DNA of 64,000 bases from an uncultured Lachnospiraceae bacterium (GTDB taxonomy: Bacteria; Bacillota; Clostridia; Lachnospirales; Lachnospiraceae): assembly GCA_947177445.1 (NCBI GenBank), contig CAMWUL010000005.1:1-64000 (forward strand), in the 5' to 3' direction. Positions 48,938 to 59,859 of this stretch are shown in pieces. Below the pieces are notes generated by a model that searched no databases, was not told the origin of the DNA, and saw nothing but the letters and a program-made list of their open reading frames with translations. The position numbers and the translations under genes are program-made. Within the stretch, counting starts at the first letter, position 1; every line of letters starts with the position of its first letter.

Positions 48938-49981
48938 ATGGCAGAAGCAATGAATTTTGTGAAAGGGATTAAAGCTGGCATCAGCATCGGGGATACACTG
49001 GACGCCGTGGATGCGTCAATCCCCCGGGATGCGGCGCCAAGCGCCTTTGAGACAGCCTGGCGCAATCCCGTTATCACACAGGAGCTGGTGGATGCCATGC
49101 TGCAGTCCGGCTTTAACATGATTCGGTTTCCGGTGTCATGGACCAATCATCTGTGGCCGGAGCCTGATTTCCTGATACAGGAAAGCTGGCTGGACAGGAT
49201 ACAGGAGGTGGTGGATTACGCTTATCGCAGGAGTGCTTATGTCATTCTGAATCTCCACCACGAGAACTGGAATTATCCCTATTATGACAACTGTCAGGCG
49301 GCTTGTGAGAAGATGAAGACGGTGTGGGAGCAGATTTGTGAACGGTTCGCGGACTATGATGAGCATCTGATTTTTGAAGCCCAGAACGAACCCAGAAAAG
49401 TAGGGACGGAAATGGAATGGAACGGCGGTGACGAAGAGGGCTGGGAGGTAGTAAATGCCACCAACCGCGCATTTTTGGCGACTGTAAGGGCGGGGGGCGG
49501 ATACAATCCAAAACGCTATGTCATGCTTCCCGGATATGCGGCAAATTGCACGGTGGGCATCCGGCATATTCAGGTGCCGGAGGATGAAAGGGTAATCATC
49601 TCCGTACATGCCTACGAGCCTTACGAGTTTGCGCTGGAGTTTCCCGGAAGGAGAACCTGGAATCACGACACGGAAATGATCGATTCTCTTATGGAGAGCC
49701 TGAAGGAGCTGTTTACAGACAAGGGTATTCCGGTTATCATCGGTGAGTTCGGGGCGAGAAATAAGGATGGAAACGAGGATGAGCGGGCGGAGTGGGTAAA
49801 ATATTACGTGACTGCCGCTGCAGCCGTGGGAATCCCCTGCGCCTGGTGGGATAACGGTTTGTTCGAGGGCAGCGGAGAACTGTTCGGCCTGTTTGACAGA
49901 TATAATTATTCATGCGTCTATCCGAAGGTTTTGGCCGGGATCATGTATGGGAAATCACTGAGTTCAGGAACAGCCCATTAA
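48938..49981 (+). CDS. cytoplasmic GH5 hydrolase (putative beta-mannanase/mannosidase-like)
   Basis: no signal peptide; RFPVSWTNHLWPEPDF, LNLHHENW, IFEAQNEPRK, VIIGEFGARNKDG; start MAEAMNFVKG after GGAGGATATAACT. Confidence 0.82.
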   Translation: MAEAMNFVKGIKAGISIGDTLDAVDASIPRDAAPSAFETAWRNPVITQELVDAMLQSGFNMIRFPVSWTNHLWPEPDFLIQESWLDRIQEVVDYAYRRSAYVILNLHHENWNYPYYDNCQAACEKMKTVWEQICERFADYDEHLIFEAQNEPRKVGTEMEWNGGDEEGWEVVNATNRAFLATVRAGGGYNPKRYVMLPGYAANCTVGIRHIQVPEDERVIISVHAYEPYEFALEFPGRRTWNHDTEMIDSLMESLKELFTDKGIPVIIGEFGARNKDGNEDERAEWVKYYVTAAAAVGIPCAWWDNGLFEGSGELFGLFDRYNYSCVYPKVLAGIMYGKSLSSGTAH

Positions 49982-50054
49982 GGGGCGGCATGCTTTCCGG
50001 TGCGGGAAAGCCGCACGTATTGTGAGAAAGCCTTTCATGGAAGAAGGAGATAAA

Positions 50055-51290
50055 ATGACGGAATTGACAAGACTTGCGGGGGAGACAAAGGAGCATATGC
50101 TGGGGAAAATCGTCCCCTTTTGGCGAAGCCTGCGGGATGATGAGCGGGGAGGCTGGTACGGCTATGTGTCCTTTGATTTGGAGACGGATCCTGAGGCAGT
50201 GAAAGGCTGTATCTTGAACAGCAGGATTACCTGGTTTTTTTCCAATGTATATAAGGGCTGTCTGGAAGGCCTGATTTCGGAGGAGGACTGCCGCCGCCAC
50301 GGGTTTTCACCGGAGGACTTAAAGGCAGAGGCAGCGCATGGCTATGAGTTCCTGAAAGGACACTGTCTGGATAGGAGAAATGGGGGGATTTACTGGTCCC
50401 TGCAGGCAGACGGCACTCCGGAGGATACCACAAAACATACTTATAATCAGGCATTTGCCATCTATGCTCTTTCCTCCTGTTATGAAGCTTTGGGTGAAAA
50501 GGAAGCGCTGAAGACTGCCATGGAGCTGTTTGACCTGATTGAAGAAAAATGCAGGGACGAGGCGGGATATCTGGAGGCTTTTACCGAGGATTTCCAGCCG
50601 GAGTCCAATGAAAAGCTTTCAGAGAACGGTGTTCTGGCGGCCAGGACCATGAATACGCTGCTTCATGTATTTGAAGCCTACACACAGTTGTATAAAGTTT
50701 CCCGGGAAAAAAGGGTGGAAAGGCGTCTGGAATGGATTCTGGACACTTTTACGGATAAGATATACAACCCGGAACGGCATCGTCAGGAGGTTTTTTTTGA
50801 CGAAAGCTATCACTCACTGATTGATCTGCATTCCTACGGGCACGACATTGAGGCGGCTTGGCTTGTGGATCTTGGGGTGAAGATTCTGGATAGTCCAGAT
50901 TATGAGAGGAAGCTTGCGCCTGTTACAAGAGATTTGACGGAGCAGATATACAGGGTTGCTTTTGACGGTCATTCCCTGGCAAACGAATGCGAAAAAGGCG
51001 TAGTTAATTCCCATCGCATCTGGTGGGTTCAGGCAGAAGGCGTAGTAGGTTTTTTGAACGGCTTCCAGAAGGACGGCGGGCACAGGGAGTATTTGGAGGC
51101 GGCACTGAGACAGTGGGAATTTATTCAGGAGCACGTGGTTGATATGCGAGCCGGCTCTGAGTGGTTCTGGGAGGTGGACGAGAAAGGAAGGCCTTATCCG
51201 GACAGACCCTTGGTGGAACCATGGAAGTGTCCTTACCATAACGGCAGAATGTGCCTTGAGATACTGAAGCGGGTACGTGAATTGAAATAG
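50055..51290 (+). CDS. AGE-family cellobiose/mannobiose 2-epimerase
   Basis: GGWYGYVSFDL, HTYNQAFAIYALS, HRIWWVQAEGVVGFLNG, EWFWEVDEKGRP. Confidence 0.88.
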   Translation: MTELTRLAGETKEHMLGKIVPFWRSLRDDERGGWYGYVSFDLETDPEAVKGCILNSRITWFFSNVYKGCLEGLISEEDCRRHGFSPEDLKAEAAHGYEFLKGHCLDRRNGGIYWSLQADGTPEDTTKHTYNQAFAIYALSSCYEALGEKEALKTAMELFDLIEEKCRDEAGYLEAFTEDFQPESNEKLSENGVLAARTMNTLLHVFEAYTQLYKVSREKRVERRLEWILDTFTDKIYNPERHRQEVFFDESYHSLIDLHSYGHDIEAAWLVDLGVKILDSPDYERKLAPVTRDLTEQIYRVAFDGHSLANECEKGVVNSHRIWWVQAEGVVGFLNGFQKDGGHREYLEAALRQWEFIQEHVVDMRAGSEWFWEVDEKGRPYPDRPLVEPWKCPYHNGRMCLEILKRVRELK

Positions 51291-51296
51291 AGAGGG

Positions 51297-52502
51297 ATGC
51301 AGACAATGATACATGAAAAATATTATGAAATGAGCAGGGAGCAGGAAAAGATCCTTGGCAGAAAAAACGTGAAAGACGCTTCTTTTTACAATGGCATTTA
51401 TGACCGTTATGTTCATCCTGTGCTGACAAGGGAGCATATTCCCCTGGCATGGCAGTACGATCTGAATAAGGAGAGCAACCCTTATTTTATGGAGCGTCTG
51501 GGTGTAAACGCAGTGATGAATTCCGGCGCGATCTATTTAAACGGGAAATATTATCTGGTAGCCCGCATAGAGGGGAATGACAGGAAATCCTTCTTCGGCG
51601 TGGCGGAGAGCGACAATGGGGTGGATGGGTTCCGGTTCTGGGATTACCCGATTTTGTTTGAGGATACCTGCCCGGAGGAGACCAATGTGTATGATATGCG
51701 CCTGACACAGCATGAGGATGGCTACATCTATGGTGTGTTCTGTTCCGAGAGCAAGGACAGGACGGCGGAGGATCTGTCCGCTGCTGTGGCTGCGGCGGGA
51801 ATCGTGCGCACAAAGGATTTGAAGCGCTGGGAGAGGCTGGACAATCTTGTGACGCTGCACTCTCCCCAGCAGAGGAATGTAGTGCTGCACCCGGAGTTTG
51901 TGGACGGCAAGTATGCTCTTTACACCAGGCCTATGGATGATTTTATAGAGACGGGAAGCGGAGGCGGTATCGGCTTCGGGTTATGCGGCGATATTACCCA
52001 TGCGGTGGTGGATGTGGAGAAGATAACCAGCCTTCGCAAGTACCACACCATTACCGAGTCCAAGAACGGCGCAGGCGCGGTTCCCATCAAGACAGATCTC
52101 GGCTGGATCCATATTGCCCATGGAGTGAGAAATACGGCGGCAGGACTGCGGTATGTGATTTATGCCTTTGCTACGGCGTTGGAGGATCCTTCCAAAGTCA
52201 TCGCTGAGCCTTCCGGCTTGCTGATCGGACCCAGAGGGGACGAGAGAGTGGGTGATGTCTCCAATGTAGTGTTCACCAACGGCGCTATTGTCAATGAGAA
52301 GGAAGAGGTATTTATCTATTATGCTTCCTGTGACACAAGGCTTCATGTGGCCGTTACCACACTGGACAGGCTGAAGGACTATGTGTTCCATACCCCCGCA
52401 GACCCTGGCAGGAGTGTGGAGTGTGTGGCACAGAGATGCGGCCTGATTCGGAAGAACCTGGAGCTGCTGTCGAGAGACGGTATTGCCAAAAGCCAGCCGT
52501 GA
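51297..52502 (+). CDS. GH130_1-like 4-O-beta-D-mannosyl-D-glucose phosphorylase
   Basis: [71 protein letters not shown]; adjacent to the epimerase. Confidence 0.88.
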   Translation: MQTMIHEKYYEMSREQEKILGRKNVKDASFYNGIYDRYVHPVLTREHIPLAWQYDLNKESNPYFMERLGVNAVMNSGAIYLNGKYYLVARIEGNDRKSFFGVAESDNGVDGFRFWDYPILFEDTCPEETNVYDMRLTQHEDGYIYGVFCSESKDRTAEDLSAAVAAAGIVRTKDLKRWERLDNLVTLHSPQQRNVVLHPEFVDGKYALYTRPMDDFIETGSGGGIGFGLCGDITHAVVDVEKITSLRKYHTITESKNGAGAVPIKTDLGWIHIAHGVRNTAAGLRYVIYAFATALEDPSKVIAEPSGLLIGPRGDERVGDVSNVVFTNGAIVNEKEEVFIYYASCDTRLHVAVTTLDRLKDYVFHTPADPGRSVECVAQRCGLIRKNLELLSRDGIAKSQP

Positions 52503-52554
52503 AGGAAGCTCATATATCATTGGAACTGGAGTAAAAAGAAAGAGATAGTACATT

Positions 52555-55500
52555 ATGAGCAAAAAGACACTATTGTGTGACCAGTGGGAGTTTTCTAAAA
52601 ATCCAATCGGAACAAAATACGCAGATGGACTTGACTGGAGAAAGGTAGACATTCCTCACGACTGGCTTATCTATGATACCCGCAATTTATATGAAACTTC
52701 AACCGGCTGGTACAGAAGAAAGCTGTATGTAGAGAAAAAGCAGACAAAATGTATGTCGCTTCGTTTTGAGGGCGTCTATATGGATAGTTCCGTCTATGTG
52801 AATGGAGCGCTGGCAGGAGAGTGGAAGTACGGCTACTCCACCTTTGAGTTTGATATCACAGATTTTCTTTCTGACGGTGAAAATGAAATCTCGGTATGCG
52901 TGGATTACCACAGTCCAAATTCACGCTGGTATTCCGGTGCGGGGATTTACCGCCGTGTCTGGCTGAAGGAATATTCTGAATGTCATATAACAAATGACGG
53001 GATTTACATAAGCGCCGATATGGAGGGAAACGTGACTGTCACTACAGAGGTTGAACGTCCGCAAGGCGTTTCCGTAAGCGAGCTTTCAGTTCACTGTGCC
53101 ATTGTGGAAGGGGATAGGGTGCTTGCAGAAACGACTTCTCCCTGCTGTGCCTTTGATAAAAGCAGAATTTCAGAAAATATTTACAGAGAAGGGTGTTCTT
53201 ATTCCGTGAATACCAGTCTCTTAAAAGTTGCAGACCCGATATTATGGGATATCGAAAATCCAAAGCTTTATATGTGTGTATGTGAGATATTGCAAAACGG
53301 CAGGATTGTAGACCGGGAGGAGAGCAGCTTCGGTTTCCGGAAAATAGAATTCACTGCAGACAGAGGATTTTTCCTGAATGAAAGACATGTCAAGCTTCAT
53401 GGCAGCTGCGAACATCATGATTTAGGTTCTCTGGGCGCGGCGGTAAACCGCGCCGCTGTCAGGAGAAAGCTGGAAAAGCTCCGCACCATGGGGGTGAATG
53501 CCATCCGTACCAGTCACAATATGCCGGCTGTTGAGCTGATGGAGCTGGCAGATGAGATGGGGTTTCTTGTTTTATCAGAGGGTTTCGATATGTGGGAGAG
53601 ACATAAAACAGATTGCGACTATGCATTGTTTTTCCCAAAATGGATCCGCAAAGATGTTGCATCATGGATTCGCCGAGACCGCAATCATCCAAGCATAATC
53701 GGATGGAGTATAGGAAACGAAATTTATGATACGCATGCGGATGACCGTGGGCAGGAGATTACCTCTATGCTTTCAGGCCTTGTCAGGGAGCATGATTTCA
53801 GATCCAATGGGTATATCACCATTGGCTCAAACTATATGCAGTGGAGCAATGGCCAGAGATGCGCCGACATCCTGAAGCTGGCAGGCTACAATTATGGTGA
53901 GCGGCTTTATGAAGAGCAGCACGAAAAGCATCCTGATTGGATGATTTACGGCAGTGAGACAGCATCCGTTGTTCAGAGCCGGGGGATTTATCACTTTCCG
54001 CTTTCCCAGTCAGTCCTTATGGATGATGATGAGCAGTGTTCATCGCTTGGCAACAGCGCTACCGGCTGGGGGGCAAAAAACACGGAGGCTTGTATTATCT
54101 CTGATCGTGATGCGGAATTCTGCGCTGGGCAGTTTATTTGGACTGGTTTTGATTATATTGGCGAGCCTACACCCTATTCTACGAAAAACAGTTATTTCGG
54201 CCAGATTGACACGGCAGGCTTTTCGAAGGACAGCGCTTATATTTTCCGGGCGGAATGGACTTCCTGTGAAAGTGCGCCTTTTGTGCATATTTTCCCTTAC
54301 TGGGATTTTAACGAGGGACAGAGCATAGATGTGCGTGTTGCCAGCAATGCGCCTAAGGTGGCTCTTTTCTTTAATGATGAAAGGATTGCCGAAAAAGAGA
54401 TTGACCACAGACACGGCGTTGAGCTTACGCTGGATACCGTCATTGAGTATGTGCCTGGCGAACTGATGGCGATTGCCTATGATGAAGATGGGGCTGAAAT
54501 TGCCCGTGATGTCCAACGTTCCTTTGGAGACGCTGTGGAAATCCGTCTGCAGCCTGATAAAAATGAGTTAAAGGCAGATGGCGTCGATCTCATTTTTGTT
54601 GAAATTGCCGCTTATGATAAAGGGGGAACTTTTGTTGCCAATGCAAACAATCGTGTATTCGTAAAGGTTTCCGGAGCGGGACGACTTGTGGGACTGGATA
54701 ATGGCGATTCTACAGATTATGAACAATATAAGGGTACATCCCGCAGACTTTTTTCAGGAAAGCTGCTGGCTGTCATTGCGGCAAAGACAGAGGAGGGAGA
54801 TATCAATATGAAAGTGACATCTCCTACGCTGCCCGATAGAGAACTGATCCTGAAAGCGGTTCCCGCTGAGGCTCAGAAAGGAATAGCAGCGGAGGCGGAA
54901 AATTTCCACAGATTTGCGGAATGTCCTGACGAAGAAAATGATATTCCAGTGCGAAAAATCTCTTTTTTGGGAGAAGATCGTGTATTTACCTCTGATAGAA
55001 AAGTCATTACGTTTAAAACAGAGGTCTATCCTGCAAATGCTTCCTATGGAAACGAGATAGAATATAAACTTACAAATGTTCTCGGGATTGAATCCAATTT
55101 AGGGGAGATTGTAGCTGCTGAAAACGGCAATGTAACAGTTCGGTGCAATGGGGACGGCGAATTCTTTCTGCGTGCGCTCTGCAAAAACGGAACAAAAAAA
55201 TACCATGTTATGTCGATGCTTCCCCTGAAAGGCGAGGGGGTGGGATCGGCTTTCATCGACCCGTACAGCTTTGTTGCAGGCGGCTTGTTTACTGTCCAGA
55301 GCGGAAATGCAGGAAATGGCATTCAGCACGGTGCGGCATTTGCGGGAGAAAACAGCTGGTTCGGGTTTGAAAACGTGGATTTCGGAAGTCTTGGCAGCGA
55401 TACGGTGACAGTGCCTGTCTACGCCAATTGTACGACCCCGGTCAAGATTCGCTTTTACGATGGCATTCCGGGACAAGGAGGCGAACTCATCGGAGATTTC

Positions 55501-56010
55501 GTTTACCATGAACCGCCGCGATGGTTAACCTATATTCCAAATACTTTTCAACTTTCAAAGGTTCTTAGAGGAGTACACACCTTGGTTATGGAATCCGACG
55601 ACGGTTTCCAGGTACAGGGCTTCTGCTTTTTAAAGACCCGCAGGGAATTTTCTTTAATACGGGCTGTTGACAGTGAGCGCATTTATGGAGACAAATTTAC
55701 CAGTGAGGACGATGCAGTTACGGGGATAGGCAATAATGTAATACTGGATTTCGGAGAGTTTGATTTTACGGAGAGAAGGCCGACGGCAGTTGTTATCACG
55801 GGAAAGTCCGCTCTGTCCGTAAACAGTATCCACATTATATTTTCGGCGGACACGGAGATGAGGGTGCTTGCGGAATTTGAGGGTTCAGAGGTATATACGC
55901 AAAGATCCTTTAGTCTGGATGGACTGGATGGAATAAAGGGAAGGTGTAAAGTTTCATTTGTCTTTCTGCCTGGCAGCAATTTCGACTTTAAGTCTTTTGA
56001 ATTTATATAA
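52555..56010 (+). CDS. large GH2-family hydrolase (beta-galactosidase/beta-mannosidase type)
   Basis: SKKTLLCDQWEFSK..DIPHDWLI; NAIRTSHNMPA; IIGWSIGNEIYDTH acid/base region; GQFIWTGFDYIGEPTPY; extra C-terminal beta domains. Confidence 0.88.
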   Translation: MSKKTLLCDQWEFSKNPIGTKYADGLDWRKVDIPHDWLIYDTRNLYETSTGWYRRKLYVEKKQTKCMSLRFEGVYMDSSVYVNGALAGEWKYGYSTFEFDITDFLSDGENEISVCVDYHSPNSRWYSGAGIYRRVWLKEYSECHITNDGIYISADMEGNVTVTTEVERPQGVSVSELSVHCAIVEGDRVLAETTSPCCAFDKSRISENIYREGCSYSVNTSLLKVADPILWDIENPKLYMCVCEILQNGRIVDREESSFGFRKIEFTADRGFFLNERHVKLHGSCEHHDLGSLGAAVNRAAVRRKLEKLRTMGVNAIRTSHNMPAVELMELADEMGFLVLSEGFDMWERHKTDCDYALFFPKWIRKDVASWIRRDRNHPSIIGWSIGNEIYDTHADDRGQEITSMLSGLVREHDFRSNGYITIGSNYMQWSNGQRCADILKLAGYNYGERLYEEQHEKHPDWMIYGSETASVVQSRGIYHFPLSQSVLMDDDEQCSSLGNSATGWGAKNTEACIISDRDAEFCAGQFIWTGFDYIGEPTPYSTKNSYFGQIDTAGFSKDSAYIFRAEWTSCESAPFVHIFPYWDFNEGQSIDVRVASNAPKVALFFNDERIAEKEIDHRHGVELTLDTVIEYVPGELMAIAYDEDGAEIARDVQRSFGDAVEIRLQPDKNELKADGVDLIFVEIAAYDKGGTFVANANNRVFVKVSGAGRLVGLDNGDSTDYEQYKGTSRRLFSGKLLAVIAAKTEEGDINMKVTSPTLPDRELILKAVPAEAQKGIAAEAENFHRFAECPDEENDIPVRKISFLGEDRVFTSDRKVITFKTEVYPANASYGNEIEYKLTNVLGIESNLGEIVAAENGNVTVRCNGDGEFFLRALCKNGTKKYHVMSMLPLKGEGVGSAFIDPYSFVAGGLFTVQSGNAGNGIQHGAAFAGENSWFGFENVDFGSLGSDTVTVPVYANCTTPVKIRFYDGIPGQGGELIGDFVYHEPPRWLTYIPNTFQLSKVLRGVHTLVMESDDGFQVQGFCFLKTRREFSLIRAVDSERIYGDKFTSEDDAVTGIGNNVILDFGEFDFTERRPTAVVITGKSALSVNSIHIIFSADTEMRVLAEFEGSEVYTQRSFSLDGLDGIKGRCKVSFVFLPGSNFDFKSFEFI

Positions 56011-56074
56011 GGCGATAGTATGTTTATCGTCTTGCTGTCAGCTTTGGCGGCATTGCGCGGCTGCGCTGGAACCA

Positions 56075-56107
56075 GGCTGCAGCAGGCTGTTACAGCCTAT
56101 TGCAGCC
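56075..56107. terminator. stem-loop between convergent genes
   Basis: GGCTGCA..AGGCTG-TTA-CAGCCT..TGCAGCC two-tier stem. Confidence 0.45.
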
Positions 56108-56114
56108 CGACGGC

Positions 56115-56996
56115 TTATTCCAATTTGACACAAAAAGCAAAATAACCATGCCCGGTATTGAACAATAAGCTATAATCAAAGATCTCCGAATAAAACGCTT
56201 TTCTGAACTGGTCGCTTGTCATGATATGACTGCTTTCCAACTGATATTGTGAGGACAGGCGGCAATGCATACCAAGCTGTTCCGCGATCCGAAGTGAGAG
56301 CTCTTTACCTGCATTCATGACCAGCTTATCCATTTTTGTCAGCGGAATATCCAGCGCAGCGCTGACTGCTTTCAATACCAGGCTTTTTTCCAGAACCATG
56401 TAAATCTGTATCTTTTTTTGAGTATCTGACAAGTATGTCAATCGGACGATCAGGCTGGTTCCGAAATCTTCTCCACTGTAATGCTCGCTCATAATTTCCG
56501 TCTGCAATCTGAAAATTTCCTGTATTGTGACAGTCAGAGCATTTTCCAGGGCATTCATATCAGCACCGTTGTTGTCCGCTTTCCATCTGTTTGCAATTTT
56601 ACCTGTAATGGCCCGATCCTCAATTAGAATATGCGCAGTAAGCCATCCGAGGCAGATACCAAGAAAGTGCTGGATGGATTCCTGCGAATAGTTGGATTCA
56701 GTGAGCTCATTTTCCAGTGCGGGAAGTGTTTTATACTGCATGTCATCATGCAGGCGTTTGTGCATCTCATATCCTTTATAGCCAATTGACCGCATATAGG
56801 CTTCCTCATCGGCAAAGTGCTGCATGGCATAGCTTTTGAAGTATTTGATGCCCTCGGCACATGCCCAGTGTCCGTTATTTTCATCTCTGCTCAGATGGAT
56901 CAGTCTGTGCACAATTGAAAAGAGCTTTCGGTGTGCATTGTCGATGGAATCAACTCCGATGTTAAAGTGTTTGTTCCATTCAGTTTCTTTCAGCAT
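56115..56996 (-). CDS. bacteriohemerythrin with extra C-terminal domain
   Basis: WNKHFNIGVDSIDNAHRKLFSIVHRLIHL, YFKSYAMQHFADEEAYMRSIGYKGYEMHKRLHDDM, AHILIEDRAI. Confidence 0.85.
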   Translation of the reverse strand: MLKETEWNKHFNIGVDSIDNAHRKLFSIVHRLIHLSRDENNGHWACAEGIKYFKSYAMQHFADEEAYMRSIGYKGYEMHKRLHDDMQYKTLPALENELTESNYSQESIQHFLGICLGWLTAHILIEDRAITGKIANRWKADNNGADMNALENALTVTIQEIFRLQTEIMSEHYSGEDFGTSLIVRLTYLSDTQKKIQIYMVLEKSLVLKAVSAALDIPLTKMDKLVMNAGKELSLRIAEQLGMHCRLSSQYQLESSHIMTSDQFRKAFYSEIFDYSLLFNTGHGYFAFCVKLE

Positions 56997-57251
56997 GGCG
57001 CTCCTTGATCGGGTAGGAAATATCCCAAAGCTTCAGAATAGATTTGCTGATAATATATGTCGAAAAATACAATAAGGTGACGATTTTGGGGGATTGATCC
57101 TGAAAGCCGGAAGAGATAACAGCTCGGAGGAGATTGCTGTATACAAGAAAGGACTGGAAGTGTATAATAAGGGTCAGAAAAAAGCGGGGTGTCAACGGAA
57201 ATTTCGAAAGCTGACACAAAATTTGCAACAGCCCGGCAAAGGTTCAGGAGG

Positions 57252-58901
57252 ATGATGAATATGGAAGAAAAAGAAAGAACAGACAAAGGCAAATGGTGGA
57301 AGAGGGCCGTGATTTATCAGATTTATCCCCGCAGCTTTGCGGACAGCAATCAGGACGGCATAGGCGATCTGCAGGGAATCATCTCGAAGCTGGATTATCT
57401 GGAGAACCTGGGAATAGATGCCATCTGGCTTTCCCCGGTATGCAGGTCTCCCCAGGATGACAACGGGTATGATATATCTGATTATCGGGACATCGATCCC
57501 ATGTTCGGAACCCTGGCGGACATGGAGGAGTTGATTGTGGAGGCAGGAAAGCGCCATATCCGTATTATTATGGATTTGGTTCTGAACCATTCCTCGGACG
57601 AGCATCCCTGGTTTCAGGAAGCCAAAAAGAGCAGGGAAAATCCATATCATGATTATTATGTCTGGAGGGACGGCAGAGAAGGCGAGCTTCCCAATGACAT
57701 GCGGGCGGCATTCGGGGGGCCGGCCTGGGAGTGGGTGCCGGAGGTACAGCAGTACTATTTTCATCAGTTTTCCGTAAAACAGCCGGATTTGAACTGGGAG
57801 AATCCGAAGCTGCGCCGTGAAATTTATGATATGATTAATTGGTGGGTCGGAAAGGGTGTGGGCGGCTTCCGGCTGGATGTGATCGATCAGATCGCCAAGG
57901 AGCCGGACCGGAAGATCACCTGCAATGGACCAAGGCTTCACGAATATCTGCGGGAGCTGAGCCGGGAGACCTTTCAGAAGGCAGATCTGGTCACGGTGGG
58001 TGAAGCGTGGGGAGCCACGCTGGAGCTTGCAAAGCTATACAGTAATCCGGACAATAGTGAACTGTCTATGGTATTTCAGTTCGAACATATCTGCCTGGAT
58101 CAGATGGCGGGAAAGGAGAAATGGGATTTGGCGCCGCTGCCTTTTCTGAAGCTGAAGGAGGTTTTCGAGCGCTGGCAGACGCAGCTGTACGGAAAAGGGT
58201 GGAACAGTCTTTTCTGGAACAATCATGATCTGCCCAGAATTGTTTCCCGCTGGGGAAATGACGATGAATACCGGGTGGAATCCGCGAAAATGCTGGCGAT
58301 TCTCCTGCATGGAATGCAGGGAACACCTTATATTTATCAGGGGGAAGAGCTGGGAATGACAAATGTCCGGTATAAAATGGAAGAATACCGGGATATTGAA
58401 ACCTTGAATCTGTATCAGGAGCGTCTTGAGAAGGGCTATAAAGAAGAGGAAATCATGGCTTCCATTTATGCAAAAAGCCGGGATAACGCCAGGACTCCCA
58501 TGCAGTGGGACGACGGAGAAAATGCGGGCTTTACGGCTGCGGCGCCCTGGATTCGGGTGAATCCCAACTACAAGGAGATCAATGCGGCGGCACAGACGGC
58601 GGATGAGGATTCCGTTTTCGGCTGCTACCGGAAATTGATCCGCCTGCGCAAGGAATATCCTGTTTTTGTGGACGGAGAATTTCGGATGCTGCTGAAGGAG
58701 GATGAAAATATTTTTGCTTATACCAGGACAGATTCCGGGTCGCAGCTTCTTGTGGTCTGCAATTTCTATGATAAAACCGCAGATATATCCCTGGAAGAGC
58801 TTGACAATGCCGGGGAGCTTCTTGTGTGCAGCTATAAGGATGCGGGTCAGACAACCGTTCTGCGTCCTTATGAGGCCAGAATGTATTGGAAGAAAAGCTG
58901 A
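57252..58901 (+). CDS. GH13 alpha-glucosidase / oligo-1,6-glucosidase
   Basis: WWKRAVIYQIYPRSFADSNQDGIGDLQGI, DLVLNHSSDEHPWF, GFRLDVIDQI, VGEAWGA, FWNNHDLPRIVSRWG. Confidence 0.95.
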   Translation: MMNMEEKERTDKGKWWKRAVIYQIYPRSFADSNQDGIGDLQGIISKLDYLENLGIDAIWLSPVCRSPQDDNGYDISDYRDIDPMFGTLADMEELIVEAGKRHIRIIMDLVLNHSSDEHPWFQEAKKSRENPYHDYYVWRDGREGELPNDMRAAFGGPAWEWVPEVQQYYFHQFSVKQPDLNWENPKLRREIYDMINWWVGKGVGGFRLDVIDQIAKEPDRKITCNGPRLHEYLRELSRETFQKADLVTVGEAWGATLELAKLYSNPDNSELSMVFQFEHICLDQMAGKEKWDLAPLPFLKLKEVFERWQTQLYGKGWNSLFWNNHDLPRIVSRWGNDDEYRVESAKMLAILLHGMQGTPYIYQGEELGMTNVRYKMEEYRDIETLNLYQERLEKGYKEEEIMASIYAKSRDNARTPMQWDDGENAGFTAAAPWIRVNPNYKEINAAAQTADEDSVFGCYRKLIRLRKEYPVFVDGEFRMLLKEDENIFAYTRTDSGSQLLVVCNFYDKTADISLEELDNAGELLVCSYKDAGQTTVLRPYEARMYWKKS

Positions 58902-58923
58902 TAAAAGGCTTTTTCTCCCCGGC

Positions 58924-59859
58924 TTATGTCTGGCCGGATTCCATGGTGCCTTTTTCTTTTAAATGCGTCTCTCTTCGGTATGCCAATGGGGTTTTCTGAT
59001 ATTTTTTCCGAAAAGCCCTGGTAAAATATGACTGGTTATGGAAACCGCAGTTTGTCGCCACATCTATTACCTTCAGCTCTGTGGCTGACAACTGCCGGGC
59101 GGCCAGCTCCAGCCGGTAATTGACCAGATAGGCATTGAAGCTCATCCCCGTAAATTCCCGAAACAATTTCATGAAATGACTTTCTGAAAAGCCGCATCGA
59201 CTGGCGGCTGTCTTCACGGAAACATCCTGATCATAAAAATGCTGGACATAATAAAGAGAATCCTTCAGCCGGCTGTAGGCCAACTGCAGAAAGCGGTGCT
59301 CCCGGAGGGTCGTACTCTGCTGATTCATGTGGTGGAGAAGCAAAAACAGGTTGGACTTGATCAGCAGCTCATGGGTGGAGGCGCTGTCTCTGCGGTGCTC
59401 CAGCATGGATAAAATGCAGGGAGTTATGGTCTGGTTAAAATCGGAACCTGCCGGATGGAAGCATTCTATGGATCGTTCCCCGTTTAGGAAGGGTTGAACG
59501 TATTTTTCATAGCAGGGATCCTCCCCGGCGCCCTTGAAAAGGGCAGGTTGGAACATAATGTTAAAATACTTCCCGGTTTCGCTGCCGCACTGATCGATGG
59601 AATGTACCGCCCGGGGAAGAATCACCAGGAGATCTTCGGCGCAGAGAGTATATGACTGTCCCCATACGGTGGCCTGAATCTGTCCCTGGACGCAATAGAT
59701 CAGTTCAAAATCATCATGCCAGTGCAGAGGAAAGGACCGAATGAGATCGGGAATGATTCCCCGATAAACTGTGAACGGGAAAGCGGCAGTCCCATGAGTT
59801 TTGGTTTCGTGGACGGGCGTATGATCCATAAGGTACCTCCGAAGGCTTTTTGTACACAT
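58924..59859 (-). CDS. AraC family transcriptional regulator with cupin-like sensor
   Basis: FPLHWHDDFELIYCVQGQI; HTH DVSVKTAASRCGFSESHFMKLFREFTGMSFNAYLVNYRLELAARQL...CGFHNQSYFTRAFRKKYQKTPLAYR. Confidence 0.9.
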   Translation of the reverse strand: MCTKSLRRYLMDHTPVHETKTHGTAAFPFTVYRGIIPDLIRSFPLHWHDDFELIYCVQGQIQATVWGQSYTLCAEDLLVILPRAVHSIDQCGSETGKYFNIMFQPALFKGAGEDPCYEKYVQPFLNGERSIECFHPAGSDFNQTITPCILSMLEHRRDSASTHELLIKSNLFLLLHHMNQQSTTLREHRFLQLAYSRLKDSLYYVQHFYDQDVSVKTAASRCGFSESHFMKLFREFTGMSFNAYLVNYRLELAARQLSATELKVIDVATNCGFHNQSYFTRAFRKKYQKTPLAYRRETHLKEKGTMESGQT

